64,000 nt of DNA from CAYFJO01 sp964343305 (GTDB lineage: Bacteria > Planctomycetota > Planctomycetia > Pirellulales > Pirellulaceae): positions 18,921-82,920 of the forward strand of contig CAYFJO010000002.1 in the NCBI GenBank assembly GCA_964343305.1. Direction: 5' to 3'. Below, one piece after another: positions 1-9,434 of the stretch. Made by a program: the position numbers and the translations under genes. A model generated the notes under the pieces. It was not told the DNA's origin. It saw only the letters and a program-made list of their open reading frames with translations, and did no database searches. Within the stretch, counting starts at the first letter, position 1. Each line of letters opens with the position of its first letter.

Positions 1-530
1 CAGATCAAGGCCATCGCGATCATCACGCGTTGCCGCATGCCACCGGAAAACTGATGTGGATACTCCTTCATCCGCTGCGCCGCGTCTGGAATGCCGACCC
101 GTGTCAGCATGTTAACCGCTCGCTCTTGAGCCTGCTCGCGCGTGACATCTTCGTGCGTGAGGATCGTCTCCATGACCTGCATGCCAATGGTGAACACGGG
201 GTTCAGTGCCGTCATCGGTTCCTGGAAAATCATGGCAATCTGGTTGCCTCGTACGCGTCGCATGTCCGACCATGAAAGTTGCAGAAGATCTTCGTCGTTC
301 AGCAGGATTTCGCCCTCAGCGATGTTTCCCGGCGGTTGCGGAATCAGCCGCATGATCGAAAGTGCCGTCACCGATTTTCCTGAACCCGATTCGCCGACAA
401 TGCCCAGGACTTCACCCGGATAGACATTGAACGTCACGCCGCCGACGGCCGTGGCGTCTTCATCCTCGACGCGAAACGTCACGACCAGATCGCGGACGCT
501 TAAGACGGGTTTTGCAGAGTTTGTGGACAT
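1..530 (-). CDS. Oligopeptide ABC transporter ATP-binding protein (OppD/DppD/YejF type), partial
   Basis: This is the ATPase of a peptide importer; it hydrolyses ATP at the cytoplasmic face to drive the permeases encoded just upstream. The ATG is at 528-530, directly abutting the stop of the permease gene, and the frame is open to the left window edge, so about 176 N-terminal residues are visible. The translation shows a Walker A (GESGSGKS), a Q-loop region (MIFQEPMTALNPVF) and the ABC signature region (QFSGGMRQRV), all usual for the OppD family. Walker B and the C-terminal oligopeptide-binding extension lie outside the window. It is last in a minus-strand operon of binding protein, two permeases and ATPase. 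Because the permeases look Yej-like, the full protein could be a double-ATPase YejF type; the visible part cannot decide this. Confidence 0.93.
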   Translation of the reverse strand, partial: MSTNSAKPVLSVRDLVVTFRVEDEDATAVGGVTFNVYPGEVLGIVGESGSGKSVTALSIMRLIPQPPGNIAEGEILLNDEDLLQLSWSDMRRVRGNQIAMIFQEPMTALNPVFTIGMQVMETILTHEDVTREQAQERAVNMLTRVGIPDAAQRMKEYPHQFSGGMRQRVMIAMALI

Positions 531-1643
531 TTATCGGAGACGGCTTACGACTTTCGGATCAAACGCTTCGCGCACCGCTTCGCCGATGAACACGATCAAT
601 TGCAACGTGACAAACATCGAGCCCAGCGGGAACACGACCAGGTGCCACATGTCGTCCAAGTTGGACATGTTTTGTTTCGCTTGCCGGACCATTTCACCCC
701 AACTTGGCGTTGGCGGCGGCAGACCATAGCCGAGGAAGTCCAGCGAAACGAGCGCGACGATGGACGACACAATGGCAAACGGCGCGAACGTGATGACGGG
801 TGTCAACGCGTTGGGCAAAATGTGTCGAATCATGATCGACAAGTTCCCCTCGCCATTGGCGATGGCGGCGGCGACATAGTCTTTAGCCTTTTCGCGGTAG
901 AACTCGCCACGAATGTAATACGTGATTGCCATCCAGCCGAAACTCGCCAGGACGCAGACCAGCATCGTAAAGCTTTTGCCGATAAGCGCTCCAATGATGA
1001 TGATGGTGTACAAGAACGGCACGGCTCCCCAGATTTCAACGAAACGCTGGCCCACAATATCGACCCAGCGGCCGAAGTAACCGAGAACCGCGCCGACGAA
1101 AATTCCGATCGTGTACGAAATGCCGACGACGATCAGAGCAAAATTCATCGAGACGCGAAAACCGTAGGCCAGCCGCGTTAAGACATCGCGAGCGCCGGTG
1201 TCGGTTCCGAGCCAATGGGCACTGGACGGCGGATGCGGGGGGGATCCTTCCAAATCCAGAAACGATTCGCTGTGGTGATACGGCATCGGCGGTAGGAGCA
1301 CCCAGTTTCCATTGGATTGTTCAGCAAATTGTTCTTTTAGCTTTCGATAATCGGCTTCGCCTTGCCGCGGCCGGCCTTGGTCGTCAAGTTGGTTGAAAAC
1401 TTCGGACAGATGAATGGACCGGCCGCCAATGCCAAACGCGTCGTCCAGGTAGTTTTTGAGCGCGGGAAAGTAGTAACGCCCCTCGTAACGGACGATCAGC
1501 GCACGGTCGTTCACCAAAAACGGCAAAAAGAATGTCAACAGATACGCGCTGGCGAGCAACAAGAAACTATAGTATCCCCGCTTCATCCGGCGAAACCGGC
1601 GAAGTCTCATTTGCAGCGGTGATAGGGATTTCGTTTCAGCCAT
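531..1643 (-). CDS. Oligopeptide ABC transporter permease (OppC/YejE type)
   Basis: This is an inner-membrane permease of a binding-protein-dependent peptide importer. A membrane anchor near residues 15-40 (YYSFLLLASAYLLTFFLPFL) is followed by a long periplasmic segment with NDRALIVRYEGRYYFP, which resembles E. coli YejE more than OppC. A five-helix BPD-transport domain comes next. The EAA-type cytoplasmic loop is visible as REKAKDYVAAAIANGEG, and the LDFLGYGLPPPTPSWGEM segment is typical of OppC/DppC/YejE. The frame extends to a TTG at 1664 that overlaps the preceding permease stop; I prefer the ATG at 1643 (MAETKS). The stop abuts the start codon of the ATPase, so the two are probably translationally coupled. 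Family assignment is firm, exact substrate is not. Confidence 0.93.
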   Translation of the reverse strand: MAETKSLSPLQMRLRRFRRMKRGYYSFLLLASAYLLTFFLPFLVNDRALIVRYEGRYYFPALKNYLDDAFGIGGRSIHLSEVFNQLDDQGRPRQGEADYRKLKEQFAEQSNGNWVLLPPMPYHHSESFLDLEGSPPHPPSSAHWLGTDTGARDVLTRLAYGFRVSMNFALIVVGISYTIGIFVGAVLGYFGRWVDIVGQRFVEIWGAVPFLYTIIIIGALIGKSFTMLVCVLASFGWMAITYYIRGEFYREKAKDYVAAAIANGEGNLSIMIRHILPNALTPVITFAPFAIVSSIVALVSLDFLGYGLPPPTPSWGEMVRQAKQNMSNLDDMWHLVVFPLGSMFVTLQLIVFIGEAVREAFDPKVVSRLR

Positions 1644-1656
1644 TTCTTTGCAGCGT

Positions 1657-2769
1657 TTATTCAAATCGGATGCGTGGATCGATCAATGCGTACAGGAAAT
1701 CGGAAATGATGTTTCCGATCAAAATCAGAAAGGTGTTAATGCAAAGCACGCCCATTACAACCGGATAGTCCGTTTCAATGATCGCCGTGAAGCCGAGATA
1801 GCCGATACCGTCGATATTGAACACGACTTCGATCAAATACGATCCAGCCATCAGCACGCTCAGCGCATGTCCCAGTCCGGTGGCAAGCGGAATTAACGAA
1901 TTGCGCAGCGTGTGCAGTAAGATAACCCGCGCAGGCGAAATCCCCTTGGCGAACGCAGTGCGCACGTAGTCCTGCCCAAGATTCTCCATCAACGAGTTCT
2001 TGGTCAGAATTGTCAGCGACGCGAAACTGCCCATCATGTAACAAATCACCGGCAGCAACATGTGATAGGCGCGATCAATCGATCGGGATGTCCACGACAT
2101 ACGATCCCATTCGAGTAGGCCAAAATCATCTTCCACTTCGTCTTCGTCTTCGAGCCAGCGCACAACCGACGGCAAGTCGTCGTACGACGAGGTCTTGATG
2201 TCGCCCAGCGGCATCCAGTCAACGACCCGTCCGCTGGCCAACGCGACAAGCAACAGCGCGCCCAGCGCCCATCCTGGTATGGAGTAACCGACGAAAACAA
2301 TTGCCGAGGTCGTGAAGTCGAACGCGGTGCCGTGTTTTAACGCCTTGAGGATTCCCAGTGGAACTGAAATCAAATAGGCGAGCAGGAAACCCGTCAATCC
2401 AAACGTCAGGCTGATCGGAATGCGGCGGGCAATTTTTTCGAGAACGGGTTCCTTGGTTTTGTTCGATTCGCCCAGGTTCAACATGCAGACATCTTTGAGC
2501 CACAGGAAATAGGCGACATATCCGGGTTTGTCGAGATGATATTGAGCTTTGAGTTGCTCAAGTTGGTCGTCGGTCAGTTCGACGTTCGAGCCGTTCGTGC
2601 CACCGCTGCCTCCGGCCGCTTCGCCCGCGCCGGTCGCTTGGCGCAGCAGCATCAATTCACGTTCCAGCGGGCCGCCCGGAACGAAACGCGTAATGGTAAA
2701 CGCGATCACCGTGACGCCAATGAACGTGGGGATCATCAACAACAGGCGTCGAATGAAATAGGCTGTCAT
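1657..2769 (-). CDS. Oligopeptide ABC transporter permease (OppB/YejB type)
   Basis: This is the first permease of the importer. It begins with the classic OppB/DppB/YejB N-terminus (YFIRRLLLMIPTFIGVTVIAF), followed by a periplasmic loop of about 100 residues with a Gly/Ser-rich insert (GAGEAAGGSGGTNGS). The inner-membrane BPD domain shows the EAA loop as NLGQDYVRTAFAKGISP. A second acidic stretch (LEDEDEVEDDFGL) lies in another loop. At 370 residues it is somewhat longer than typical OppB because of these inserts. It lies between the binding protein gene (127-bp gap holding a palindromic repeat) and the second permease. The order binding protein, B-type, C-type, ATPase is that of opp/dpp/yej operons. 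Confidence 0.93.
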   Translation of the reverse strand: MTAYFIRRLLLMIPTFIGVTVIAFTITRFVPGGPLERELMLLRQATGAGEAAGGSGGTNGSNVELTDDQLEQLKAQYHLDKPGYVAYFLWLKDVCMLNLGESNKTKEPVLEKIARRIPISLTFGLTGFLLAYLISVPLGILKALKHGTAFDFTTSAIVFVGYSIPGWALGALLLVALASGRVVDWMPLGDIKTSSYDDLPSVVRWLEDEDEVEDDFGLLEWDRMSWTSRSIDRAYHMLLPVICYMMGSFASLTILTKNSLMENLGQDYVRTAFAKGISPARVILLHTLRNSLIPLATGLGHALSVLMAGSYLIEVVFNIDGIGYLGFTAIIETDYPVVMGVLCINTFLILIGNIISDFLYALIDPRIRFE

Positions 2770-2834
2770 AACCGCCGTGTTACTTGGAGGACGAGATGGT
2801 GTTCAACGGTCCGTCGTTGATTGAATAGAAAAGT

Positions 2835-2887
2835 GTAGCCGCACTCGCCAAGAGTGCGGTCGTCCGCGTTCTGGCGAACGCAGCTAC
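2835..2887. repeat. GTAG...CTAC palindromic element (REP-like)
   Basis: The element starts GTAGCCGCACTCG and ends CGAACGCAGCTAC. It contains two imperfect palindromes (CGCACTCGCCAAGAGTGCG and CGCGTTCTGGCGAACGC). Its right 25 bases (2863-2887) are identical to 24735-24759. It sits between the binding-protein and permease genes of the peptide importer, so its transcript hairpin could tune the ratio of binding protein to permease; that role is inference. Confidence 0.75.
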
Positions 2888-2896
2888 ATTGTATGT

Positions 2897-4786
2897 CTAC
2901 CAAGGCTTGATTTCTTCTTCGGGGATGTCAAGTTTGTCACCGCTCTTTTTGGCCGCCTTGAGTGCCTTGTCCTTTTCCGGATCGATCCACCACAGGGCAA
3001 ATGCGTCGTCCCATTCATGGAACTTCAACAACACCGTGTCGGGCATGCCGAATTTGTTCCAGTAAACAATGCGTTCGTTGGGCGAGTACCAGTCGAGCAT
3101 ATAGCCGTGAGTATTAAACAACTCGGCATCCAGTTGTTTCAACAGTTCGACCCGTTTGTCGTAATCAAATTCTGCTTCATATTCCTCGATGATTTTGTCG
3201 ATGGCCTCGCTTTGATAGCCGGGAATGTTGTTGCTGCCTTTTTCCTCGGACAGCGTGCTGTGGTAATTGGTCCTCGGATTGGGGAACAGAATCGCGCCCC
3301 ATGCCGCCGACGTGATTTGAAATTTTCGATCCTGCATGTTGGCCCAAGCCGTTTGCGGGTCCATTAATTCCAGAGTAATTTCCACGCCAGCCTGTTCGCA
3401 TGCTTCTTTGAGCACGGCCAGATACTTTTCAAAAAACTGGCTGCGATAAGTCAGTTTAAAGGTCAGGCGATTGCCGTCTTTGATTCGGATTCCGTCCCCA
3501 CCGCGCTCCGTCCAGCCCGCTTCGTCAAGCAATTTCGCGGCGGCTTGCGGATCGTATTCGACGAGTTCGTTGTCGTGATTCTCGGCATCACTTCCGGGAA
3601 AGTATGATTTCAATGGGGTGTATTCGTTGTAGGCGAATTTCTCGATCATCGTCTTGCGGTCATAAAGATGAGCGATCGCCTTGCGGATTCGGATGTCGTC
3701 CAGCGGCGGGCGTCGCATGTTGAACACCGGACCCTGGAACCCCTTGGGATACTTGGTGTAGACCTTTTGCCGAATCAAGTGGCCCTTTTTCAACGCCTCA
3801 CTTTCGCCCAAATCCTCGACCCACCACTTGGCGGTGTAAACGGCATAGAAATCCAATTCGCCTTTCAACGCTTTTTCAAATGCCAGCCGGTTCTCGCGGA
3901 TCACGACGAAGCGAATCTTGTCGATATTGTAGAGGCCCGTGTTTGCGGGATCGTTTTTGGCCCAATAATCCTTGCGGCGGGTGATCGTGACCGATTCGTC
4001 CTTTTTGACGTCTTCCGAATGCACGGTGTAAGGACCGGTCACGGCGGTGTATTTGAAATTGTATTCGTCCAGGTATTGTTTGCCGGTCAGTTTTCCAATC
4101 TCGTGGGCCGGCAAAAGGATCATGCCGGACATCGTGATAAAGTTGCGCCAGTCTTTTCCCTTACATTTGACCTCGACAATGTACTTGGATTTGGCGACGG
4201 GCTCTTCCATTTTGTCGCAGATCGACGCCTTACTCATTGGATCGAGCAGCGTGTCGTCGTTGATCAGCCGATAGGTTGCAATGACGTCATCCGCCACAAC
4301 CGGCTTGCCGTCGGACCAGTGCGCTTTAGGATTGATCCGGAACGTAAACTTCATCTTGTCTTCGGAAATCTTCCAGTGACTCGCCAAACCTGGCATGAAA
4401 TTCAGGTTACGCGGATCGATGCCCAACAGCGATTCGTACATCAGGTCACGCACGAGATAATTGAACTGCGTGTTTGACTTGGTGCCGTACATCCGCAAGT
4501 TGTCGGGCCAAGTCAAAATGTGCGACAGCATCGCGCCGCCTTTGACCGCCCTGGGATCGCCAATCGGTTCCGTCTCGGCGGTTTCCCAACCTTCGCCCGT
4601 GAAGCCGGGTCCGCCGTCTTCGGCCGAAACGCTGGGATCGCCGTCGGGGAATTCGACTTTCACATCACCTTCGCCACCGTTTCCTTTTCCATTGGAACCA
4701 TTGGTCGTAGGGCCCGGCGAGCCCGAACAGCCCATAACAAACAGCGTGATCGCTAGCAGCCAAACGGCGGACAATGAACGATTCAT
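2897..4786 (-). CDS. Oligopeptide-binding lipoprotein (SBP family 5, YejA/OppA-like)
   Basis: This is the extracytoplasmic solute-binding protein of the importer and captures peptides for the two permeases. The N-terminus is a lipoprotein signal with the lipobox VMGC at residues 17-20, followed by a Gly/Asn/Ser-rich linker to about residue 50 that would tether the domain to the membrane. The rest is a SBP_bac_5 fold: YESLLGIDPRNLNFMPGLASHWKISED near residues 120-145, FTFRINPKAHWSDGKPV, and FNMRRPPLDDIRIRKAIAHLYDR near residues 355-380, the last resembling YejA. The length of 629 residues fits large peptide-binding members. AAAGG lies about 8 bases before the ATG. It is the first gene of the minus-strand operon and diverges from the giant dehydrogenase at 5167. 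Confidence 0.93.
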   Translation of the reverse strand: MNRSLSAVWLLAITLFVMGCSGSPGPTTNGSNGKGNGGEGDVKVEFPDGDPSVSAEDGGPGFTGEGWETAETEPIGDPRAVKGGAMLSHILTWPDNLRMYGTKSNTQFNYLVRDLMYESLLGIDPRNLNFMPGLASHWKISEDKMKFTFRINPKAHWSDGKPVVADDVIATYRLINDDTLLDPMSKASICDKMEEPVAKSKYIVEVKCKGKDWRNFITMSGMILLPAHEIGKLTGKQYLDEYNFKYTAVTGPYTVHSEDVKKDESVTITRRKDYWAKNDPANTGLYNIDKIRFVVIRENRLAFEKALKGELDFYAVYTAKWWVEDLGESEALKKGHLIRQKVYTKYPKGFQGPVFNMRRPPLDDIRIRKAIAHLYDRKTMIEKFAYNEYTPLKSYFPGSDAENHDNELVEYDPQAAAKLLDEAGWTERGGDGIRIKDGNRLTFKLTYRSQFFEKYLAVLKEACEQAGVEITLELMDPQTAWANMQDRKFQITSAAWGAILFPNPRTNYHSTLSEEKGSNNIPGYQSEAIDKIIEEYEAEFDYDKRVELLKQLDAELFNTHGYMLDWYSPNERIVYWNKFGMPDTVLLKFHEWDDAFALWWIDPEKDKALKAAKKSGDKLDIPEEEIKPW

Positions 4787-5166
4787 GGTGAAGACCTTTT
4801 AAGGTGAGAGTAATCCGTCAGTGAGGAATCGTGCATGCACCACGATTGATCTGAACAAACTCCATTGTAGTAAAGGTATGCTACAAATTGAGTTGCGTCG
4901 GGTCAAGCGAATCCTGTTGAGCATCCATTTTGTGGATCGTTCCGTTGGCTCTCGACTCGGTGAGACTTTCAATCGATCAGCTAGCGGGCCGATGAGAAGT
5001 TGGGCCGCCAGAGGATTGAGAACCCATGTTGACCTGTTTTCCCAAAAACGTGTACCCTCCCCCACTATTTTAGATTCGCCGCGCGGAACTCGTTGAGTCG
5101 CCAAACTCATGTTTGGCCAACCGCCGTGGCTGTAAAAACCAGGTGTCCTCAAGGATGAGGAATATC
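4787..5166. other. Divergent intergenic region with likely promoters
   Basis: These 380 bases separate the peptide-importer operon (minus) from the dehydrogenase gene (plus) and should carry both promoters. A possible sigma-70-like pair for the plus gene is TTGACC at 5029-5034 and TACCCT at 5053-5058 with an 18-base spacer; both boxes are imperfect. I see no convincing gene here. An open frame on the minus strand (4799-5152) has no recognisable protein features. Confidence 0.3.
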
Positions 5167-8100
5167 ATGAGACACTTACTCAAGGATGGTTCGACGGTCG
5201 CCCGATTCATGGTGATCGTCGGCGCTCTGACGCTTGTTACAAGTCCGCTGCTGGTCTCTCAACAGGCGACCGCTCAAGAAGCGGAATGGATTTGGTCGCC
5301 GGACCACGACAAGAACGATGTCCCCTCGGGCGATTGCTACTTTCGCAAGTCGTTCAACATCAATTCGCCGGAGCGCGGTGAAATTCGAATTGCCGCGGAC
5401 GACGCCTACGAATTGTATTTCAACGGCAAACGCATTGGCACGGGCAGTTCGGCTCGCAACCTGGATCGCTATGACCTCCGATCGCATTTGCGCCGTGGAC
5501 GAAACATTGTCGCGGTCAAAGTTTCCAACCAGCGCGGTTCGACCGCGGCGTTGGCCGCACGGGTCCAAGTCAAAGAGCGGGGCCGCGGTTGGTCCAACTT
5601 TTCGACCGACGAATCCTGGCGAACGGCGATCAGCACTTTTCCGTTGTGGAGTTTGCCTGTTTATAACGACCGAGGTTGGCAGCGGGCGCAGAGTTTTGGC
5701 CCGCTTGGCAGCACCGAGCCGTGGGATCGACGCAAAGAAGTCGCCGTGACACAACAACAAAGTCATGAGCGTTTTCGCATCTCCAGTGAATTCCGCGTCC
5801 AGCGCGTGCTGGGAGACGACGACATTAAGTCCGTGATCGCGATGACGTTCAACGAGTTTGGCCAAATCCTGGCCTCCCAGGAAGACGGCCCATTGATGCT
5901 GATCACAGACGCCAATCGTGACGGTGCCCCTGACAAAGTTCAGACTTATTGTGAAGAAGTAAAAAGCTGTCAGGGCATCTTGGCACTCAACGGAGATGTC
6001 TATGTCACGGCCGGTGGCCCAGAGGGAAACGCCCTCTACAAATTGACCGACAAAGATCGCGACGGTAAAGCCGAACTGGTCGAGGCGCTGGTCAAATTCA
6101 AAGGTCCGCCCGGAGAACACGGCCCGCACGGATTGACGCTCGGACCTGACGGCAAAATCTATGTCGTCATCGGCAACCATTCTGGAGTCGATGGCGAGTT
6201 CGCTGAATCGAGCCCACACAAGAACTATTACTCGGGCGACCTGGTTCCCCGTTATGAGGATCCCGGTGGACATGCCGTGGGAGTCAAAGTCCCCGGCGGC
6301 ACGGTCGTTCGCACTGATCTGAAGGGTGAGAAAGTCGAACTCGTCGCCGGCGGACTGCGGAATGCCTACGATCTGGCCTTCAACGAACATGGCGACTTGT
6401 TCGTCCACGACAGCGACATGGAATCGGACATTGGCACTTCCTGGTATCGTCCGACGCAGGTTTATGAAGTCATTCCAGGCGGTGACTACGGTTGGCGCAG
6501 CGGCTGGTCAAAGTGGTCCGACTATTTCGTCGATACATTGCCAGCTATCGTTGATTCCGGACGCGGGTCACCCACCGGGGCGGTGACTTACAACCACGTC
6601 ATGTTCCCCAAACGCTTTCATGGCGCGCTGTTTTTGGGCGACTGGTCGGAAGGCCGCATTATCGTCGTCATGATGAAGCGGTCGGGCGGCAAATATTTGT
6701 ACAACTCCGAAGTGTTCGTCGAAGGCCAGCCGTTGAACGTCACCGATTTGGAAGTTGGCCCGAACGGATCGCTTTACTTCACCACCGGCGGCCGCGGAAC
6801 GGGCGGCGGCATTTTCAAAATCTCTTGGACTGGCAAAGTCCCTCCCGGCATCCGAAATTTCGGCGAAGGCATCACGCGCGTGATTCGCCAGCCCCAATTC
6901 AATAGCGCTTGGGCCCGGCAAGAGATTGCTCGGTCGAAATTGAAGATCGGCGACGATTGGCAGCGGCTGGTCAGCGGTGTCGCGTTGACGGCTGCGAATC
7001 CACCGCAATATCGTACGCGTGCCTTGGACGTCATGCAGTTGTACGGTCCACTGCCGACTTCGGAATTGTTAGTGACCTTGTCCACGGACCAGAACGAAGA
7101 AGTTCGCGCCAAAGCCACTGAACTGATGGGACTCAATGCCGACGACGCCACGCGCGAAGCGTTGATCGATCTGTTGCAAGACCCCGATCGCATCGTGCGC
7201 CGCAAGAGCTGTGAAGCACTGGTGCGCGCCGAACAAACTGCGCCTGCGACGCGGTTGTTGTCGCTGCTGACGTCGGAAAGCCGCTTCGAGTCCTATGCGG
7301 CGCGCCGTTTGTTGGAGCGAGTTCCGAGTGAAAGCTGGCGGAACATGATCCTGACCACCGGCGACCACCGACTGTTTATTCAAGGTGCGCTGGCGTTGAT
7401 GATCGCCGAGCCGACAAAGGAAAACGCCATCGCGGTCATCTCACGAATGAGCACGTTGTTGGAAGGATTTGTCAGCGATCACAATTTTATCGATCTGTTG
7501 CGCGTCGCACATGTGACGATTCAACGCGGCAAACTGAAACCCGATGACACTCCCGTGTTCCGATTGCAAGTGGCCGAAGAGTTTCCTTCGGGCAACTCCC
7601 GAATGAATCGCCAACTCGCTCCGTTGCTCGCATTTTTCAAAGTCGGCGAAATCACCGACCGTTATCTGGCGTTCGTGCAATCGCAGGATGTCCCGGACGT
7701 CGACAAGTTGCACGTCGCCGTGTACTTGCGTTTTGTGGCCGATGGCTGGACGACCGACCAACGCTTGGAGATGTTGCGTTTTTATTCCAAGGCGATCGAG
7801 TGGGAAGGCGGTGGCAGTTACGAGCATTATGTGATGAACGCGTCACGAGATTTTGCCAAGTCGATCGATCCCGAGGACGCAATGCTTGTGATCGAAGACG
7901 GAGCCCGCTGGCCGCATGCCGCGGTCGGTGCGCTTTACAAGTTGCCGAAATTGGTTGACGAGAAGACCTTGGCCACGGTCAAGCGGCTGGAAGACGAACT
8001 CGAAGGCCGCGAAGACGACGCGGCGAGACAATTCAAAATTGGTTTGGTTGCCATCCTGGCTCGCAGCGGCGATGACGCGTCGCTGGAACACTTGCGCGAC

Positions 8101-8988
8101 GTGTGGCTGCGCGACCCGGAACGCCGTGAGATCATCGCTATGGGTCTGGCCCAATCGCCCGGAGGTGAAAACTGGGATTACCTGCTACACAGCCTGGCCA
8201 TCGTCGACAAAGAGGCCGCCCGCGAAGTGATGAAGAAGCTCGTAACCGTCAATTTCCGGCCTGACGAAGCGGAGTTCTATCGCCACGTGATCATGAAAGG
8301 CCTGGCGCTGGAAGACAAAGGTGCGGACCTTTCCATCGAACTGTTGAAGCACTGGACTGGCGAAGACGTCTCCGCGGAAGACGCCGAATGGAAGACCGCC
8401 ATCGCTGATTGGCAAAAGTGGTATCGCCAGAAGTTTCCCAATGGCGCGGACCCGGTGTTGCCAGTCGAAGACGAAAACAGCATCTATAAGTTTGACGAAT
8501 TGTTGGAGTACTTGTCAGGCGAAGATGGCTCTCTCGGCAACGTCGACAAGGGTAAACTGGTCTTCACCAAAGGCCAGTGCGCCAAGTGCCATCGTCACGG
8601 CGGTGCTGGCGAAATCATGGGCCCCGATCTTACTTCGTTGGCCAAACGCTTCACGCGCAAAGAAGTCCTGCAATCGATCCTCTTCCCGTCGCACATTATT
8701 TCGGATCAGTACGCTGCTAAGTCGATTCTTACGGTCGACGGCAAGCAGTACACGGGCATTGTCGCTCCCGGCGCTGCGGGCGAAATTGTCATCCTGCAAT
8801 CCAACGGCAAGAAGAAGCCAATCTCGGAGGACGACGTGGACGAGACGGTCATCAGCAAAAAGTCAGCGATGCCGGACAACCTGCTGAACGAACTGTCACT
8901 CGAAGAGATCGCCGACCTCTTCGCCTTCCTGGGCGTCGCACCGCCGCCCGACCTGGCGAAGAAGCCTTCTGGTACTCGCATTAAGTAG
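5167..8988 (+). CDS. Secreted PVC-type dehydrogenase with jelly-roll, beta-propeller, HEAT repeats and c-type haem domain
   Basis: This is a very large exported redox protein of the planctomycete/verrucomicrobial type, about 1273 residues. The ATG at 5167 is chosen because GAGG precedes it by a normal distance and the hydrophobic signal follows at once; earlier in-frame ATGs at 5113 and 5155 lack this. Order of domains: signal peptide to about residue 37; a beta-sandwich resembling carbohydrate-binding or rhamnosidase N-terminal modules (YELYFNGKRIGTG) to about 185; a propeller of the membrane-bound dehydrogenase type (about 210-550, with HGPHGLTLGPDGKIYVVIGN and GGLRNAYDLAFNEHGDLFVHD); HEAT-like alpha repeats (about 610-1090); and a PVC haem domain with CAKCH at 1138-1142 and a possible distal Met in KSAMPDNLL. 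Substrate is unknown; a sugar or polyol is plausible from the propeller family. Confidence 0.9.
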   Translation: MRHLLKDGSTVARFMVIVGALTLVTSPLLVSQQATAQEAEWIWSPDHDKNDVPSGDCYFRKSFNINSPERGEIRIAADDAYELYFNGKRIGTGSSARNLDRYDLRSHLRRGRNIVAVKVSNQRGSTAALAARVQVKERGRGWSNFSTDESWRTAISTFPLWSLPVYNDRGWQRAQSFGPLGSTEPWDRRKEVAVTQQQSHERFRISSEFRVQRVLGDDDIKSVIAMTFNEFGQILASQEDGPLMLITDANRDGAPDKVQTYCEEVKSCQGILALNGDVYVTAGGPEGNALYKLTDKDRDGKAELVEALVKFKGPPGEHGPHGLTLGPDGKIYVVIGNHSGVDGEFAESSPHKNYYSGDLVPRYEDPGGHAVGVKVPGGTVVRTDLKGEKVELVAGGLRNAYDLAFNEHGDLFVHDSDMESDIGTSWYRPTQVYEVIPGGDYGWRSGWSKWSDYFVDTLPAIVDSGRGSPTGAVTYNHVMFPKRFHGALFLGDWSEGRIIVVMMKRSGGKYLYNSEVFVEGQPLNVTDLEVGPNGSLYFTTGGRGTGGGIFKISWTGKVPPGIRNFGEGITRVIRQPQFNSAWARQEIARSKLKIGDDWQRLVSGVALTAANPPQYRTRALDVMQLYGPLPTSELLVTLSTDQNEEVRAKATELMGLNADDATREALIDLLQDPDRIVRRKSCEALVRAEQTAPATRLLSLLTSESRFESYAARRLLERVPSESWRNMILTTGDHRLFIQGALALMIAEPTKENAIAVISRMSTLLEGFVSDHNFIDLLRVAHVTIQRGKLKPDDTPVFRLQVAEEFPSGNSRMNRQLAPLLAFFKVGEITDRYLAFVQSQDVPDVDKLHVAVYLRFVADGWTTDQRLEMLRFYSKAIEWEGGGSYEHYVMNASRDFAKSIDPEDAMLVIEDGARWPHAAVGALYKLPKLVDEKTLATVKRLEDELEGREDDAARQFKIGLVAILARSGDDASLEHLRDVWLRDPERREIIAMGLAQSPGGENWDYLLHSLAIVDKEAAREVMKKLVTVNFRPDEAEFYRHVIMKGLALEDKGADLSIELLKHWTGEDVSAEDAEWKTAIADWQKWYRQKFPNGADPVLPVEDENSIYKFDELLEYLSGEDGSLGNVDKGKLVFTKGQCAKCHRHGGAGEIMGPDLTSLAKRFTRKEVLQSILFPSHIISDQYAAKSILTVDGKQYTGIVAPGAAGEIVILQSNGKKKPISEDDVDETVISKKSAMPDNLLNELSLEEIADLFAFLGVAPPPDLAKKPSGTRIK

Positions 8989-9047
8989 TTTGAGTCGCAC
9001 AGAACGGCCGGTTGTATTTCTGCTTGACACATCCAAGAATACGTGGC

Positions 9048-9365
9048 ATGCAAGCCACGGCAACAAACCACCCAATCAACCGCTTTCAATGGTTTGTCAT
9101 TCTAGTCTTGGTTGGCATTTGTACGATCCCGCTGGGTCTCTTGTGCCGTTACTCAACGGTAGAGGTTTTACACGAGGACTACAAAACTCCGATTGACACG
9201 TTGGAATCTGTTCTCGAGATCGTGGTAAATCCCTATTCAAGTTTTTGGCGCAAAATTGAGTCCGGGGAAGTTGACATCCCGGGCATTCGTTTTGTCAAGA
9301 AGTTTTCCGAGGCTACTAATCCCAACCAGACGCTGCAATGGCCGCAGATTGAGCAGAGCAATTGA
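9048..9365 (+). CDS. Small hypothetical membrane protein
   Basis: This is a possible 105-residue protein with one clear membrane helix near residues 14-34 (FVILVLVGICTIPLGLLC) and a soluble C-terminal part (TPIDTLESVLEIVVNPYSSFW). The ATG at 9048 is preferred over the one at 9012 because the longer version adds a Cys/Arg-rich leader with no clear role. It lies between the dehydrogenase gene and a convergent gene and has no recognisable family. Composition looks protein-like, but the ORF is short and could be spurious. Confidence 0.4.
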   Translation: MQATATNHPINRFQWFVILVLVGICTIPLGLLCRYSTVEVLHEDYKTPIDTLESVLEIVVNPYSSFWRKIESGEVDIPGIRFVKKFSEATNPNQTLQWPQIEQSN

Positions 9366-9434
9366 AATCCGTTGAGTCGCCATCGCAGTTGCTTGATGGT
9401 TGATCAGCAGGGCGCGAATGATACACATGCATTC

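Noticed and set aside
5176..6408. 410-residue open frame on the minus strand
   Set aside because: It is antisense to the giant dehydrogenase, which shows clear domains over this stretch; the antisense product has no protein-like hydrophobic pattern or motif.
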